Shown here in pieces: positions 1-7,062 of a DNA stretch of 12,927 bases. The position numbers and the translations under genes are program-made. Source of the stretch: CAYUUP01 sp964447925 (lineage in GTDB: Bacteria > Bacillota > Clostridia > Oscillospirales > Oscillospiraceae); the NCBI GenBank assembly GCA_964447925.1, contig CAYUUP010000043.1:1-12927 (forward strand), in the 5' to 3' direction. Under the pieces are notes generated by a model. The model was not told the DNA's origin and made no database searches. It saw nothing but the letters and a program-made list of their open reading frames with translations. Numbering within the stretch: the first letter of the stretch is position 1; each line of letters begins with the position of its first letter.

Positions 1-329
1 CCCAAGCGGCTCTTGGTGGGGGTGCCGTCCAGCTCAATGAGCGTTTTATCAATTTCCGTCTGATCCAACACGTTCAGGCCCACCAGTGCATCGGCGATCT
101 CGGTGTTGACGTTGTTCACGGCTGTCTCCACGCCCTTGCCCAGATAGCGGCCCTTGTCGCCGTCCCGCAGTTCACAGGCCTCGTAGACGCCGGTGGATGC
201 GCCGGAGGGGACTGCCGCCCGGCCTACGGTGCCGTCCTCCAGATAGACCTCCACCTCCACGGTGGGGTTGCCGCGGGAGTCCAGGATCTCACGGCCCAGG
301 ACGTCAGTGATTTCAATGATCTGTTTCAT
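1..329 (-). CDS. eno: Enolase, N-terminal part (cut by window edge)
   Basis: Enolase converts 2-phosphoglycerate to phosphoenolpyruvate in the cytosol, the ninth step of glycolysis. Only about the first 109 codons are present and the gene runs off the left edge. The translation opens MKQIIEITDVLGREILDSRG and goes on with NPTVEVEV, then the mobile-loop motif VPSGASTG, then ELRDGDKGRYLGKGV, all hallmarks of the enolase N-terminal domain. The catalytic barrel with its metal-binding acidic residues lies outside the window. The ATG at 329 follows a strong AAGGAGG site, and only 15 bp separate it from the gpmI stop, so it is the last visible gene of the glycolytic operon. Identity is near certain; whether the gene is intact downstream cannot be seen. 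Confidence 0.97.
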   Translation of the reverse strand, partial: MKQIIEITDVLGREILDSRGNPTVEVEVYLEDGTVGRAAVPSGASTGVYEACELRDGDKGRYLGKGVETAVNNVNTEIADALVGLNVLDQTEIDKTLIELDGTPTKSRL

Positions 330-344
330 GCTGAAAAATCCTCC

Positions 345-1853
345 TTATTTGATAATCAGGCTTTCCCCGTCCATTTCGGCGGGCTTTTTGAGTCCCATCA
401 AATCCAACATGGTAGGGGCGATATCGGCCAGCCGACCGGGCTTCAGCCGCACGTCCGCCCCGACGATGCAGAAGGGGACATAGTTGGTGGTGTGGGCGGT
501 AAAGGGAGAGACACCATCGGCCTGGAGCATCTGCTCTGCATTGCCGTGGTCGGCGGTGATGAGGGAGATTCCGCCCAGACTGCCGGTGGCTTCCACTACT
601 TGACCTACCCCTGTGTCTACTGTTTCCACAGCCTTGACGGCGGCATCAAAGACCCCGGTATGGCCCACCATGTCGCAGTTGGCGAAGTTCAGGATGACCA
701 CGTCATACTTGCCGCTCCGGATGGCTTCTACGCAGGCTGCCGTCACCTCCGGGGCGGACATCTCCGGCTGGAGGTCATATGTGGCAACCTTGGGGGAGGG
801 GATCAGGATGCGGTCCTCGCCGGGAAAAACTTGCTCCACCCCGCCGTTGAAGAAAAAGGTCACGTGGGCATACTTCTCCGTCTCCGCGATGCGGAGCTGG
901 GTCATGCCCAGGTTGGAGAGATATTCTCCAAAAATATTCCGGAGCCTCTGCCGGGGATAGGCCACCGTCACATTGGGCATAGCGGCGTCATATTCTGTCG
1001 TACAGACGTAGGTGACAGGGAAATAGTCCCGCGGGAAGCCAGAGAAATCCGGGTCGGCGAAGGCGCGGGTAATCTCCCGTGCCCGGTCGGGGCGGAAGTT
1101 GAAGCAGATCAGGCTATCTCCCGGGCTGATGCCCGCGTTTTGGGCACAGACCACCGGCTTCACAAATTCGTCTGTCACGCCGGCATCGTAGGAGTCCTGC
1201 ACCGCCCGCACCGGGTCGGGATTTTGGATGCCCTCCCCCCGCACCATGGCGGCATATGCCAGCTCCACCCGCTCCCAGCGGTTGTCCCGATCCATGGCGT
1301 AGTACCGGCCCATAACGGTGGCAATCGCCGCCCCGTATTTTTCGCATGCCACCTGACAGTCGGCCACAAAGCCCCTGCCCGAGGTGGGGGCAACATCCCG
1401 GCCGTCCAGGAAGCAGTGGACATAGACCCGGGGCAGGCCCAGTTCACGTGCCAGCTTCAGGAGAGCATAGAGGTGGGTGTTGTGGGAGTGGACGCCGCCG
1501 TCCGACAGCAGACCCAGCAGGTGGAGGGCTTTCCCATTCTCCTTGGCGGAGATCATAGCACCCCGATAGACGGGGTTCTGGAAGAAGTCCCCGTTTTCAA
1601 TATCTCGGGTAATTCTGGGCAGATCCTGAAAGACCACCCGGCCCGCGCCGATGTTGGTGTGGCCCACCTCGCTGTTGCCCATCTGCCCTGCGGGCAGACC
1701 CACGTCCAGCCCGGAGGCGGAGAGATAGCTGGTGGGATTTTCGGCGAACAGTCTATCCAGCACTGGGGTGCGGGCAGCCTTTACGGCATTTCCCTTCACC
1801 TCGTCCAGCAGGCCGAAGCCGTCCATAATGATAAGGGTCATGGGTGTTTTCAT
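345..1853 (-). CDS. gpmI: 2,3-bisphosphoglycerate-independent phosphoglycerate mutase
   Basis: This enzyme interconverts 3- and 2-phosphoglycerate without a 2,3-bisphosphoglycerate cofactor, using two manganese ions and a phosphoserine intermediate. At 502 residues it is close to the usual family length (about 510). Alkaline-phosphatase superfamily motifs are all visible: metal-binding Asp11 in IIMDGFG, the catalytic Ser61 in GNSEVGHTNIGAGR, His122 in GGVHSHNTH, the DGRD loop at 150-153, ADHGNAEQM at 434-442 (Asp435, His436), and His454 in TAHTTNYVPF. It lies 24 bp downstream of tpiA and 15 bp upstream of eno, so it is surely cotranscribed with both. The ATG at 1853 follows an AGAGGGG ribosome site. 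Nothing is missing. A long open frame on the opposite strand (492-2708) is a codon-bias shadow. Confidence 0.98.
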   Translation of the reverse strand: MKTPMTLIIMDGFGLLDEVKGNAVKAARTPVLDRLFAENPTSYLSASGLDVGLPAGQMGNSEVGHTNIGAGRVVFQDLPRITRDIENGDFFQNPVYRGAMISAKENGKALHLLGLLSDGGVHSHNTHLYALLKLARELGLPRVYVHCFLDGRDVAPTSGRGFVADCQVACEKYGAAIATVMGRYYAMDRDNRWERVELAYAAMVRGEGIQNPDPVRAVQDSYDAGVTDEFVKPVVCAQNAGISPGDSLICFNFRPDRAREITRAFADPDFSGFPRDYFPVTYVCTTEYDAAMPNVTVAYPRQRLRNIFGEYLSNLGMTQLRIAETEKYAHVTFFFNGGVEQVFPGEDRILIPSPKVATYDLQPEMSAPEVTAACVEAIRSGKYDVVILNFANCDMVGHTGVFDAAVKAVETVDTGVGQVVEATGSLGGISLITADHGNAEQMLQADGVSPFTAHTTNYVPFCIVGADVRLKPGRLADIAPTMLDLMGLKKPAEMDGESLIIK

Positions 1854-1877
1854 AAAACCCCTCTTTTCAAAGGATAT

Positions 1878-2651
1878 TCAGTCCTGATTGGCCGCGTTGA
1901 TAATTTCGATGAAGTCATCTACCTTCAGGGAAGCCCCACCAATCAGCCCGCCGTCCACATCGGGCTGGGCCAGCAGTTCGGCGGCGTTCCGGGAGTTCAT
2001 GGAGCCGCCGTAGAGGATGCTGACGGAGCGGGCAGTGCGGGCGCCGTAGCTGCGGCGGATCAGGGTGCGGATCTCCTCGTTGACGCACTCTGCCTGGAAA
2101 GCGGTGGCTGTCTTGCCGGTGCCGATGGCCCAGAGAGGTTCATAGGCAAAGATCACCTTGCGCACCTGGCTCTCCCCCAGACCGGCCAGGGCGGTGGCCA
2201 CTTGGAGGGCGATGACCTCGTTTGTGATGCCCATAGCCCGCTGCTCCTCGCTCTCACCTACACAGATGATGGGGTGCAGACCTTCGGCCAGGGCTGCGGC
2301 TGCCTTTTTATTGACGTCAATGTCAGTCTCATTCCAGTATTTCCGGCGCTCAGAGTGGCCAATCACCACATAGCGAAGACCCAACTCCCGGAGCATAGGT
2401 GCCGACCACTCGCCGGTATAGGCACCCTTCTCCTCATAGTGGAGGTTTTGGGCGGCAATGCGGATGTGGGCATCCCGAAAAGCCCGGACTGCAGGATAGA
2501 TGTTCACTGCGGGGACGCAGAGGACAATTTCGCACCACTTGGCTTTGGGGAGCTTTGTCTTAATCTCCTCAGCGAAGGCACGCATTTCGGAGACGGTCAT
2601 ATTCATCTTCCAGTTTCCGGCGATGATGGTTTTGCGGTATCTGCGATTCAT
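1878..2651 (-). CDS. tpiA: Triosephosphate isomerase
   Basis: It interconverts dihydroxyacetone phosphate and glyceraldehyde 3-phosphate. The 257 residues fit the single TIM-barrel domain of the family (about 250). The active-site residues are Lys15 in AGNWKMN, His99 in VVIGHSERR and Glu171 in AYEPLWAIGTGK; the phosphate-binding motifs YGGSM and GGLIGGASL are near the C terminus. The start at 2651 has an AAAAGGAGAG ribosome site 5' of it. The 84-bp gap to pgk upstream is the longest inside this operon and holds two short GC-rich hairpin arms but no clear promoter or terminator, so readthrough from pgk is expected. A 24-bp gap links it to gpmI. Confidence 0.98.
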   Translation of the reverse strand: MNRRYRKTIIAGNWKMNMTVSEMRAFAEEIKTKLPKAKWCEIVLCVPAVNIYPAVRAFRDAHIRIAAQNLHYEEKGAYTGEWSAPMLRELGLRYVVIGHSERRKYWNETDIDVNKKAAAALAEGLHPIICVGESEEQRAMGITNEVIALQVATALAGLGESQVRKVIFAYEPLWAIGTGKTATAFQAECVNEEIRTLIRRSYGARTARSVSILYGGSMNSRNAAELLAQPDVDGGLIGGASLKVDDFIEIINAANQD

Positions 2652-2735
2652 AGGATTCGCACTCTCCTTTTAATTATGAATATTTTTATCTGTCCGCTTC
2701 GGCGGTGAGAACTCCTGCGGCGGAGCAAGGCGGGA

Positions 2736-3929
2736 TTACCGATCCATCAGGCAGGCCACACCGGGCAGTTCCTTGCCCTCCAGAAATTCCAGAGAGGCGC
2801 CGCCGCCAGTGGAAATGTGGGTCATTTTGTCCTCATAGCCCAGCTGCGCAACAGCGGCAGCGGAGTCGCCTCCACCTACGATAGTGATGGCCCCCGAGCG
2901 GGCCAGGGCATCGGCGATGGCCCGGGTCCCAGAGGCGAAGGCGTCAAACTCAAAGACACCCATGGGTCCGTTCCAGAGAATGGTGCCTGCATCCTTCAAG
3001 GCATCCGCGAAACGGGCGATGGTCACGGGGCCAATGTCCATGCCCATCATGCCGTCGGGGATGGACATGGAGTCCACCAGTACCGGCTTGGCATCGGCAG
3101 AGAACTCCGCAGCGCAGATGGTGTCCGCAGGCAGTAGCAGACGTACGCCCTTCTCGTCTGCTTTGGCCATCATCTCACGGCAATAGTCCAGCCAGTCCGG
3201 CTCCAGCAGGGAGGTACCCACGGAACCGCCCAAGGCTTTGATAAAGGTATAGGTCATGCCGCCGCCCACAATGATGGTGTCGGCGATGTCCAGCAGATTG
3301 TTGATGACGCCGATTTTGGAGGAAACCTTAGCCCCGCCCAAAATCGCCACCAGGGGCCGCTTGGGATTGGACAGCGCCCCGCCCATGATTTCCAGCTCCT
3401 TTTGGATCAGGAAGCCGGATACGGCGGGGAGATAGTCGGCCACTCCGGCGGTAGAGGCGTGGGCACGGTGGACGGTACCGAAGGCATCGGAGACATAGAT
3501 TTGGGCCAGACTGGCCAGGGCCTTGGCAAAGTCAGGGTCGTTTTTCTCCTCGCCCGGCTCGAAGCGTAGATTCTCCAGCAGCACGATCTGGCCGGGACGC
3601 AGGGCGGAGACCTTTGCTCTGGCATCCTCCCCTACGCAGTCGGTGGCGAAGATCACTGGCAGATCCAGCAGCTCAGAGAGCCGCTTGGCCACAGGGGCCA
3701 GCGTCAGCTCCGGTTTGACCTTCCCCTTGGGCTTGCCCAGATGGGAGCAGGCGATTACGGCCGCTCCCTGATCCAGCAGATATTGCAGGGTGGGCAGGGC
3801 GGCTCGGATGCGCTTGTCATCGGTGATGGCGCCAGTGGCCTTGTCCTGGGGGACGTTGAAGTCACACCGACAGAGTACTCTTTTGCCCTTTACGTCCACG
3901 TCAGTGACAGTCTTTTTGTTATAACTCAT
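2736..3929 (-). CDS. pgk: Phosphoglycerate kinase
   Basis: Pgk moves the acyl phosphate of 1,3-bisphosphoglycerate to ADP, the first ATP-yielding step of glycolysis. The 397 residues match the family length. Substrate-side motifs in the N-terminal lobe are RCDFNVP (21-27), SHLGKPKG (62-69), LENLRFEPGEE (118-128) and DAFGTVHRAHAS (148-159). The nucleotide lobe carries GGAKVSSK (198-205), NGPMGVFE and GGGDSAAAV (352-360), followed by the usual STGGGASLEFLEGKELPG tail. The ATG at 3929 follows AAAGGAG. It lies 68 bp after trmL, and that gap contains an imperfect hairpin. In many Firmicutes gap directly precedes pgk; here trmL does. Confidence 0.98.
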   Translation of the reverse strand: MSYNKKTVTDVDVKGKRVLCRCDFNVPQDKATGAITDDKRIRAALPTLQYLLDQGAAVIACSHLGKPKGKVKPELTLAPVAKRLSELLDLPVIFATDCVGEDARAKVSALRPGQIVLLENLRFEPGEEKNDPDFAKALASLAQIYVSDAFGTVHRAHASTAGVADYLPAVSGFLIQKELEIMGGALSNPKRPLVAILGGAKVSSKIGVINNLLDIADTIIVGGGMTYTFIKALGGSVGTSLLEPDWLDYCREMMAKADEKGVRLLLPADTICAAEFSADAKPVLVDSMSIPDGMMGMDIGPVTIARFADALKDAGTILWNGPMGVFEFDAFASGTRAIADALARSGAITIVGGGDSAAAVAQLGYEDKMTHISTGGGASLEFLEGKELPGVACLMDR

Positions 3930-3963
3930 ATTAACTCCTTTCTTGTTGCCCCGGCAGGACGTT

Positions 3964-3987
3964 ATCCCGCCAGAGGCCGGACGGGAT
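3964..3987 (-). other. Imperfect hairpin ahead of pgk
   Basis: In the 68-bp trmL-pgk gap the arms ATCCCG and CGGGAT enclose a 12-base loop that can pair two more C-G pairs. No T-run follows on the minus strand, so it is not a typical terminator. It could be a stabilising or RNase-processing structure at the 5' end of the pgk message, which is inference only. Confidence 0.35.
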
Positions 3988-3997
3988 CCTGTTTACA

Positions 3998-4513
3998 TCA
4001 TACGTGGGGAGGGGAAGCTCCGGGGCAGTCTGCCATGCTGCCCTCTCCGGCCAGGCCGGGAAAGCCAGTCTGACGCAGACCCTCATAGGCCAGAATGGCC
4101 ACGGAGTTGGACAGATTCAGGCTCCGTGCCTCCTGCCGCATGGGGATGCGGATGCAGCGCTCCCGGTGGCGCTCCCGGAACCACTCCGGCAGACCGGCGG
4201 TCTCCTTGCCGAAGAAGATCCAGCAGCCGTCCCGAAATTCCGCCTGGGAATAGGGGCGGGGGGCTTTGGTGGTGGCAAGCCACAGGTCTTTCCCTGCCTC
4301 CGGGCAGGCAGAAAACAGCGCATCCAGGCTGTCCCACACATGGAGATCCACCATAGGCCAGTAATCCAGCCCCGCCCGGCGGACGGCCCGCTCACTGATA
4401 TCAAAGCCCAGGGGCCGCACCAGGTGGAGGCGACAGCCTGTGGCGGCGCAGGTTCGGGCTACGTTGCCGGTATTCTGCGGTATCTCCGGCTCCACCAGCA
4501 CAAGATTCAACAC
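3998..4513 (-). CDS. trmL: tRNA (cytidine/uridine-2'-O-)-methyltransferase, SPOUT family
   Basis: TrmL methylates the 2'-O of the wobble nucleotide 34 in certain leucine tRNAs using S-adenosylmethionine, through the knotted SPOUT fold. The motifs are clear: VEPEIPQNTGNVART (8-22) for the first block, GKETAGLP (102-109) and IPMRQEARSLNLSNSVA (123-139) for the knot that binds SAM. At 171 residues it is about 15 longer than usual; the extra length is a proline- and glycine-rich tail after residue 148 with no recognised domain. The start is GTG at 4513 (a TTG follows at once), 9 bases after GGAGG. It leads the glycolytic operon and is preceded by its own promoter. The related TrmJ-type enzymes are longer, so TrmL is preferred. 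Confidence 0.93.
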   Translation of the reverse strand: MLNLVLVEPEIPQNTGNVARTCAATGCRLHLVRPLGFDISERAVRRAGLDYWPMVDLHVWDSLDALFSACPEAGKDLWLATTKAPRPYSQAEFRDGCWIFFGKETAGLPEWFRERHRERCIRIPMRQEARSLNLSNSVAILAYEGLRQTGFPGLAGEGSMADCPGASPPHV

Positions 4514-4542
4514 TCCCAGCTTCCTCCTTTTCCGTCCCCTTT

Positions 4543-4571
4543 ATTCTAATCTATTTTCGACGATATTTCAA
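4543..4571 (-). promoter_or_regulatory. Predicted sigma-A promoter for trmL-pgk-tpiA-gpmI-eno
   Basis: Read on the minus strand, the -35 box TTGAAA (4566-4571) and the -10 box TAGAAT (4543-4548) are separated by exactly 17 bp. Transcription would begin near 4536, giving a leader of roughly 20-25 bases that contains the AAAGGAGG site of trmL. A/T tracts upstream (4596-4651) may raise its strength. The match is by eye against the consensus. Confidence 0.72.
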
Positions 4572-4759
4572 CAGCAAATCCAGTATTTGAGGAAGTTTTT
4601 TTGCTGTTTTTGCGGCAGAAAGGGACAAATTTTGAAAAAGTGATTTTTAAAGAACTGGTTTCGACGGCAAAACTGTCTCCCGACAAAGATTTGCCCCGTT
4701 CTGCCGGAGCGCGCCGCTATCGTCAACGAAGACAGTCAGAATTTTTCTCCTGTTTGCTG

Positions 4760-4788
4760 TTGCCAACTGTGAGGTTTTGTGCTAAAGT
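4760..4788 (+). promoter_or_regulatory. Predicted sigma-A promoter for proB-proA
   Basis: TTGCCA (4760-4765) and TAAAGT (4783-4788) are 17 bp apart, a fair match to the -35 and -10 consensus. Transcription from about 4795 would give a leader of roughly 80 bases that includes the hairpin at 4820-4844. No operator could be recognised. Confidence 0.55.
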
Positions 4789-4819
4789 TATTGTAACATA
4801 AGCGCTCCTCCGCAGGAAA

Positions 4820-4844
4820 CCCGTCCCCGGAAACCGGGGACGGG
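4820..4844 (+). promoter_or_regulatory. Perfect 11-bp GC hairpin in the proB leader
   Basis: CCCGTCCCCGG, the three-base loop AAA, and CCGGGGACGGG form a perfect stem with 10 of 11 pairs G-C. It lies between the predicted proB start site and the ribosome site (GGGAGG, 4863-4868), leaving about 18 bases between stem and ribosome site. No T-run follows on either strand, so it does not look like a terminator. A role in mRNA stability, transcriptional pausing or protein binding is possible; none is shown by the sequence. Confidence 0.6.
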
Positions 4845-4877
4845 AGAGTCGAGGGGCAGACAGGGAGGATGGCAGAG

Positions 4878-5696
4878 ATGCAGGAACGCATCCGGCTGGT
4901 GGTAAAGGTGGGAACCTCTACCCTGATCCGGGAAGACGGCAGCCGCAATTTGCGGAATATGGAGCGGCTGTGCCGGGTGCTGGCCGATCTCAAGGGGATG
5001 GGGCATCAGGTGATTCTGGTGTCCTCCGGGGCGATTGGCTTCAGCCTGAACCGGCTGGGCCTGACTGCCCGCCCCACTGAACTGCGGCAGAAGCAGGCCG
5101 CCGCCGCCGTGGGCCAGTGCGCCATGATGCACCTCTACGATACCTTCTTCGGCGAGTACGGCCAGACAGCGGGGCAGATTCTGCTCAGTGAGGATGACGT
5201 GGATGATGAGGGACGCAGGTTTCACCTCTCCGCCACTTTCTCTGCGCTGCTGGAGTTAGGCGTCATCCCTGTGGTGAATGAAAATGACTCCGTATCCTCG
5301 GCGGAAATTGAAACAGGCCATAGGAAGGTGCTGGGAGACAACGACAGCCTCTCCGCAGTGGTGGCTGACCTGTGCCGGGCTGACCTGTTGGTGCTGCTCT
5401 CCGACATCGACGGACTCTATGAGGACGATCCTCACCGCAATCCCAATGCCCGCCGGATGGATGTCGTGGAGAAGCTGACGCCGGAAATCTGGGCCATGGC
5501 CGGGGGGACAGTCTCCGGGCTGGGTACCGGCGGTATGATGACCAAGCTGGCCGCCGCTCAACTGGCCACCAGCCGGGGCATTGATGTGGTGCTGACCCGG
5601 GGTGACCGGCCGGAGGATCTTTATGACCTGGCAGAGGGCAAGCCGGTTGGCACCCTCTTCCGGGGGCGTAGGAATGCTGCGGGACGCCCCGACTGA
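4878..5696 (+). CDS. proB: Glutamate 5-kinase, short form without PUA domain
   Basis: ProB phosphorylates glutamate on its gamma-carboxyl, the first and usually feedback-regulated step of proline synthesis. The 272 residues cover only the amino-acid-kinase domain: VVKVGTST (8-15), SSGAIG (49-54), NEND (134-137), GDNDSLSA (153-160), SDIDGLY (175-181) and GTGGMMTK (216-223). The roughly 100-residue PUA domain of the E. coli enzyme is absent, as in several Firmicutes. An in-frame ATG at 4869 directly abuts the GGGAGG site, leaving no spacing, so the ATG at 4878 (9 bases away) is preferred. proA follows after 101 bp with no clear terminator. Proline feedback, known for the family, acts mostly through the kinase domain and may be retained. 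Confidence 0.96.
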   Translation: MQERIRLVVKVGTSTLIREDGSRNLRNMERLCRVLADLKGMGHQVILVSSGAIGFSLNRLGLTARPTELRQKQAAAAVGQCAMMHLYDTFFGEYGQTAGQILLSEDDVDDEGRRFHLSATFSALLELGVIPVVNENDSVSSAEIETGHRKVLGDNDSLSAVVADLCRADLLVLLSDIDGLYEDDPHRNPNARRMDVVEKLTPEIWAMAGGTVSGLGTGGMMTKLAAAQLATSRGIDVVLTRGDRPEDLYDLAEGKPVGTLFRGRRNAAGRPD

Positions 5697-5797
5697 GAGG
5701 ATCCCTCTGTACGCGGGAGGCCGCTTCCTCTTTTGGGCAAGCCGGTTTATGCCGTGATATGAACAGGATAAAGTTGAGAGAAGGAGTTGTTGCTGTT

Positions 5798-7042
5798 ATG
5801 ACCGAGTTGGAGCTTCAGGGCAGACGGTCCAAGGAGGCTGCCCGCATCTTGGCCGTGATGCTGACAGAGGACAAAAATCGGGCGCTGCTGGCGATTGCGA
5901 ATGATCTTTCCCTCCGTCAGGAGGAGATTTTGGCCGCCAATGAGGAGGATATGAGGGCTGCCCGGGAGGCGGGGATGCGGCCCTCCCTCCAGGACCGGCT
6001 GGCCCTCTCTCCCCAGCGGCTGGAGGGTATCGCCGAGGGGGTGCGCCAGGTGGCCGCCCTCCCCGATCCCGTTGGAGCCATCGACAGAATGGAGCGCCGT
6101 CCCAATGGGCTGCTCATCGGCTTTCAGCGGGTACCCCTGGGGGTCATCGGCATCATCTATGAGTCCCGTCCCAACGTGACGGTGGATGCCGCCGCACTCT
6201 GCCTGAAGTCGGGTAATGCTGCTATCCTTCGGGGGGGAAAGGAGGCTTTCCGCACCAATCAGGCCCTTGCGGAATTGATGCGCCGGGCGCTGACGGACTG
6301 CGGCCTGCCGGAGGACTGTATTGCCCTGGTGCAGGACACGAGTCGGGCTTCTGCCCAGGAGCTGATGTCCCTCTCTGCGCTGGATGTGCTGATCCCCCGG
6401 GGCGGGGCAGGACTGATCCGCTCGGTGGTGGAGAATGCCCGTGTTCCTGTGATACAGACCGGCGTGGGTGTCTGCCACGTCTATGTGGATGAGGACGCTG
6501 ACCTCCAGATGGCGGCGGAGATCATCTATAACGCCAAGTGTTCCCGCCCCTCCGTCTGCAATGCGGCGGAAACCCTGTTGGTGGCCCAGGGGGTGGCGCC
6601 GGACTTCCTGCCGATGGCAAAGCACTTCCTGGACAAAAAACAGGTGGAGATTCGAGGCTGCCGCCGGGTTCGTGAGGTGCTGGGGGACTGCGTGGTTCAC
6701 GCCACCAAGGAGGACTGGGACACTGAATATGGTGACTATATCCTCTCTGTCAAGGTTGTAAACGATGTGGATGATGCTATCCGCTTTATTGCAAAGCATG
6801 GCACCGGCCATTCTGAGTGTATCGTCACCTCAAACTATTTCACTGCCCAGAAATTCCTAAAAGAGGTGGACGCCGCCGCAGTATATGTCAATGCGTCCAC
6901 CCGCTTTACTGATGGCTTTGAATTTGGACTTGGGGCGGAGATCGGCATTTCCACCCAGAAGCTCCACGCCCGGGGGCCCATGGGGCTGGAGGCGCTGACC
7001 ACCGGCAAGTATGTGATCTATGGCGAAGGCCAGGTGCGGTGA
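5798..7042 (+). CDS. proA: Gamma-glutamyl phosphate reductase (glutamate-5-semialdehyde dehydrogenase)
   Basis: ProA reduces the unstable gamma-glutamyl phosphate made by ProB with NADPH, giving glutamate-5-semialdehyde, which cyclises to the proline precursor. It belongs to the aldehyde dehydrogenase superfamily. The catalytic cysteine is Cys254 in RPSVCNAAETLLV; other family blocks are YESRPNVTVDAAALCLKSGN, PRGGAGLI, GTGHSECIVT and the C-terminal TDGFEFGLGAEIGISTQ and ARGPMGLEALTT. An upstream in-frame ATG at 5759 lacks a ribosome site. The ATG at 5798 has AAGGAG 11 bases before it and gives 414 residues, the normal length, so it is chosen. The next gene begins close to the proA stop, so the two are probably cotranscribed. 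proC is not in the window. Confidence 0.97.
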   Translation: MTELELQGRRSKEAARILAVMLTEDKNRALLAIANDLSLRQEEILAANEEDMRAAREAGMRPSLQDRLALSPQRLEGIAEGVRQVAALPDPVGAIDRMERRPNGLLIGFQRVPLGVIGIIYESRPNVTVDAAALCLKSGNAAILRGGKEAFRTNQALAELMRRALTDCGLPEDCIALVQDTSRASAQELMSLSALDVLIPRGGAGLIRSVVENARVPVIQTGVGVCHVYVDEDADLQMAAEIIYNAKCSRPSVCNAAETLLVAQGVAPDFLPMAKHFLDKKQVEIRGCRRVREVLGDCVVHATKEDWDTEYGDYILSVKVVNDVDDAIRFIAKHGTGHSECIVTSNYFTAQKFLKEVDAAAVYVNASTRFTDGFEFGLGAEIGISTQKLHARGPMGLEALTTGKYVIYGEGQVR

Positions 7043-7062
7043 GCGGGGAGAGAAGGGGCAAG

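Larger units (their letters stand above)
4514..4877. other. Divergent intergenic region between trmL and proB
   Basis: These 364 bp separate two outward-reading operons. They hold the trmL promoter (4543-4571), an AT-rich stretch with spaced A/T tracts (4596-4651), the proB promoter (4760-4788) and the proB leader hairpin (4820-4844). No convincing coding frame, tRNA or T-box signature was seen. The part from about 4655 to 4755 shows nothing I can assign. Confidence 0.6.

Noticed and set aside
492..2708. A 738-codon open frame on the plus strand opposite gpmI and tpiA
   Set aside because: It lies antisense to two certain enzymes in the GC-rich, stop-poor complementary frame, its product is low-complexity His/Gly-rich with no family motif, and it has no suitable ribosome site. 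Codon bias explains it.
2652..2735. Short GC hairpins (such as CCGC-CGAA-GCGG) in the pgk-tpiA gap
   Set aside because: The stems are about 4 bp with no T-run, so no terminator or riboswitch can be supported.
4789..4877. Possible T-box or other amino-acid riboswitch in the proB leader
   Set aside because: The leader is only about 80 bases and shows no T-box sequence, specifier stem, or terminator/antiterminator pair; only the simple hairpin is present.
5717..5734. Possible terminator between proB and proA (GAGG/CCTC arms then TTTT)
   Set aside because: The stem is only 4 bp with a 6-base loop, too weak for a credible terminator between two genes of one pathway.
5636..5747. 13-bp direct repeat GGGCAAGCCGGTT at 5636-5648 and 5735-5747
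   Set aside because: Most of the same string also occurs in codons elsewhere (near 7651), flanks are unrelated, and no duplicated segment or mobile-element end is seen. Likely chance from codon usage.
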